The notes below the pieces were generated by a model that worked only from the letters and a program-made list of their open reading frames with translations, was not told the origin of the DNA and ran no database searches. A stretch of 6,926 nucleotides of DNA from Deltaproteobacteria bacterium (GTDB taxonomy: Bacteria; Desulfobacterota; SM23-61), in assembly GCA_016234425.1 (NCBI GenBank), contig JACRCA010000077.1, positions 1-6,926 of the forward strand, given 5' to 3'. The position numbers and the translations under genes are program-made. Each line of letters starts with the position of its first letter. The first letter of the stretch is position 1. Below, in pieces: positions 6,032 to 6,926 of this stretch.

Positions 6032-6733
6032 ATGATGGAAGGACAGCCGAGGATCCTGCCCGCCGGAGACCAGGCCGTCCTTATCGAATTCGGGGCCGAA
6101 ATCAATCCGGCGATCAACCGTCTGGTTCAGGCATTCACGCAAAAGGCCAACAAGCATAGAATACCCGGAATCGGGGATTTGGTTCCTTCGTATTGCACAC
6201 TTCTGGTCTATTATGACCCTTTTTCTCTCTCCTTCTCCCGAGTGAGTTCCTGGGCTGAAGAGGTTCTTTCCAGCGGACCCGGGGAAAGTGAGTCTTCCCA
6301 AACGGTTAAGGAAGTCGCTGTTTGCTACGGAGGAGCGTTTGGGCCCGACATTTCTTTTGTGGCCAAACACAACGGGATAAGCGTGGAAGAAGTGGTCCAA
6401 ATTCATACCAGCCAGCCCTACCTGGTCTACGTGGTTGGTTTCGTTCCAGGTTTTGCCGCCATGGGCATAGTCCCTCAAAAGATTCAGGCTCCGCGCCTGC
6501 CCAATCCCAGGACGAAAGTACCGGCTGGCTCTGTAGGCATTGGAGGGCAGCAAACGGGAATTTATGCGCTGGAATCGCCGGGCGGATGGCAACTGATCGG
6601 CCGAACACCCCTCACCCTCTTCGACCTGAACCGAACGCCCCCTTCTTACTTTCAGGCGGGTGATTACGCCCGGTTTTACCCGATCAGCGAGGAAGAATTC
6701 GAGAAAATATCAAAATCCAAAATGCAAAATTAA
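6032..6733 (+). CDS. pxpB: 5-oxoprolinase subunit B (KipI/PxpB family)
   Basis: PxpB is the KipI-type subunit that partners PxpC in the 5-oxoprolinase complex; the B. subtilis homologue KipI was first known as an inhibitor of the sporulation kinase KinA. The 233 residues show the family blocks: ILPAGDQAVLIEFG (8-21), VCYGGAFGPD (97-106), IHTSQPYLVYVVGFVPGFAAMG (124-145), RLPNPRTKVPAGSVGIGG (155-172), QTGIYALESPGGWQLIGRTP (174-193) and AGDYARFYPI (209-218). Two adjacent ATG codons (6032 and 6035) are possible starts, with no clear ribosome binding site; coupling to pxpA, whose stop is one nt upstream, probably drives translation. The last residues after EEFEKI (SKSKMQN) are not conserved in kind and are encoded by an A-rich heptad repeat that ends exactly at the stop codon, so the tail may have been acquired from spacer sequence. 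Confidence 0.93.
   Translation: MMEGQPRILPAGDQAVLIEFGAEINPAINRLVQAFTQKANKHRIPGIGDLVPSYCTLLVYYDPFSLSFSRVSSWAEEVLSSGPGESESSQTVKEVAVCYGGAFGPDISFVAKHNGISVEEVVQIHTSQPYLVYVVGFVPGFAAMGIVPQKIQAPRLPNPRTKVPAGSVGIGGQQTGIYALESPGGWQLIGRTPLTLFDLNRTPPSYFQAGDYARFYPISEEEFEKISKSKMQN
6706..6733 (+). repeat. A-rich heptad repeat running through the end of pxpB
   Basis: Four 7-nt units, AATATCA, AAATCCA, AAATGCA, AAATTAA, end at the pxpB stop codon (TAA, 6731-6733) and encode its last residues. The AAATCCA unit also occurs at 5108-5114. AAAATCCAAAA (6712-6722) appears reversed and complemented at 503-513, in the modA-modB spacer. Confidence 0.55.
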
Positions 6734-6736
6734 TTG

Positions 6737-6801
6737 GGACGCGGATTTTCGCCGATAACCACAGAAAAAGTTTTTTATTAAAATCCCCATAATCTGCGTC
6801 C
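6737..6801. repeat. inverted repeat in the pxpB-pxpC spacer
   Basis: GGACGCGGATT (6737-6747) and AATCTGCGTCC (6791-6801) form an 11-nt inverted repeat with one mismatch, which in RNA would be a G-U pair, so the stem could be continuous. The loop is 43 nt and AT-rich, and includes AACCACAG (6757-6764), a short match to the ends of the element at 5023-5241. The stem is not followed by a T-run, so it does not look like a classic terminator. It may be a small repeat inserted between genes that often lie close together. Confidence 0.5.
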
Positions 6802-6831
6802 AAAAATTCTAATTTTGAATCTCACCTTTTT

Positions 6832-6926
6832 ATGATCGAGGTCATCAAGCCCGGCATTTTCACTACCATCCAGGACAAAGGACGATGGGGTTACCAATCT
6901 TATGGCGTAGGTATCGCTGGAGCCCT
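6832..6926 (+). CDS. pxpC: 5-oxoprolinase subunit C (KipA/PxpC family), N-terminal 31 codons only
   Basis: The reading frame starting here translates to MIEVIKPGIFTTIQDKGRWG and continues YQSYGVGIAGA to the window edge. This is the N-terminal signature of KipA/PxpC proteins, which typically read like V-x-x-PG-x-x-T-T-x-QD-x-GR-x-G-x-x-x-x-G-V. PxpC is the larger subunit of the PxpBC pair and is related to the carboxylase domains of urea amidolyase. Going upstream, the frame has no other ATG, GTG or TTG before a stop codon at 6790-6792, so ATG 6832 is the only usable start. No Shine-Dalgarno sequence precedes it (the upstream bases are CTCACCTTTTT), which is odd for a gene that also lacks close coupling to pxpB. 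The 3' end lies beyond the window. Confidence 0.88.
   Translation, partial: MIEVIKPGIFTTIQDKGRWGYQSYGVGIAGA

Noticed and set aside
6011..6592. Long open frame on the minus strand (about 193 codons) opposite pxpB
   Set aside because: It lies entirely antisense to a well-conserved gene, its translation resembles no family, and no ribosome binding site precedes it. The same applies to the minus-strand frame at 5635-6117.

Overview
The window is a stretch of ordinary bacterial chromosome, moderate in GC (coding parts roughly balanced, spacers AT- or purine-rich), with all credible genes on the + strand. The protein families and the style of the spacers (degenerate short tandem repeats, and an imperfect inverted repeat with CCACAGAG ends) resemble uncultured anaerobic Desulfobacterota/deltaproteobacterial genomes. 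That assignment comes from general resemblance, not from a marker gene, and is only moderately secure.

Layout: (1) 1-2427 is the end of a molybdate/tungstate-type ABC importer: the C-terminal part of a periplasmic oxyanion-binding protein (modA-like, cut by the window edge), a complete permease (modB) and a complete ATPase (modC). modB and modC overlap by 4 nt, while modA and modB are separated by 126 nt of repeat-like sequence. (2) 2428-2995 holds a 215-nt spacer up to the preferred start of a small unrecognised gene (about 85 aa), then a 95-nt spacer with the best sigma70-like promoter in the window. (3) 2996-5012 holds two peptide/nickel-family ABC ATPases (oppD/dppD and oppF/dppF), both with the C-terminal four-cysteine segment of this family. 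(4) 5013-5265 is a 253-nt non-coding spacer containing a 219-bp element bounded by 26-nt imperfect inverted repeats. (5) 5266-6926 holds the 5-oxoprolinase genes pxpA, pxpB and the first 31 codons of pxpC. pxpB and pxpC are separated by a 98-nt spacer with its own inverted repeat.

How it works together: the mod genes would import molybdate or tungstate for pterin-dependent oxidoreductases. The oppDF pair supplies the motor for a peptide-type importer whose permeases and binding protein are not in this window. The pxpABC genes encode the ATP-dependent hydrolysis of 5-oxoproline (pyroglutamate) to glutamate. Placing oppDF directly before pxpABC suggests, but does not prove, uptake of pyroglutamyl or other peptides coupled to pyroglutamate disposal.

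All genes except the small one belong to well-known families. The least explained signal lies between genes: nearly every spacer carries degenerate tandem repeats with a period of about 7 nt in several sequence families, one of which runs through the last codons of pxpB.
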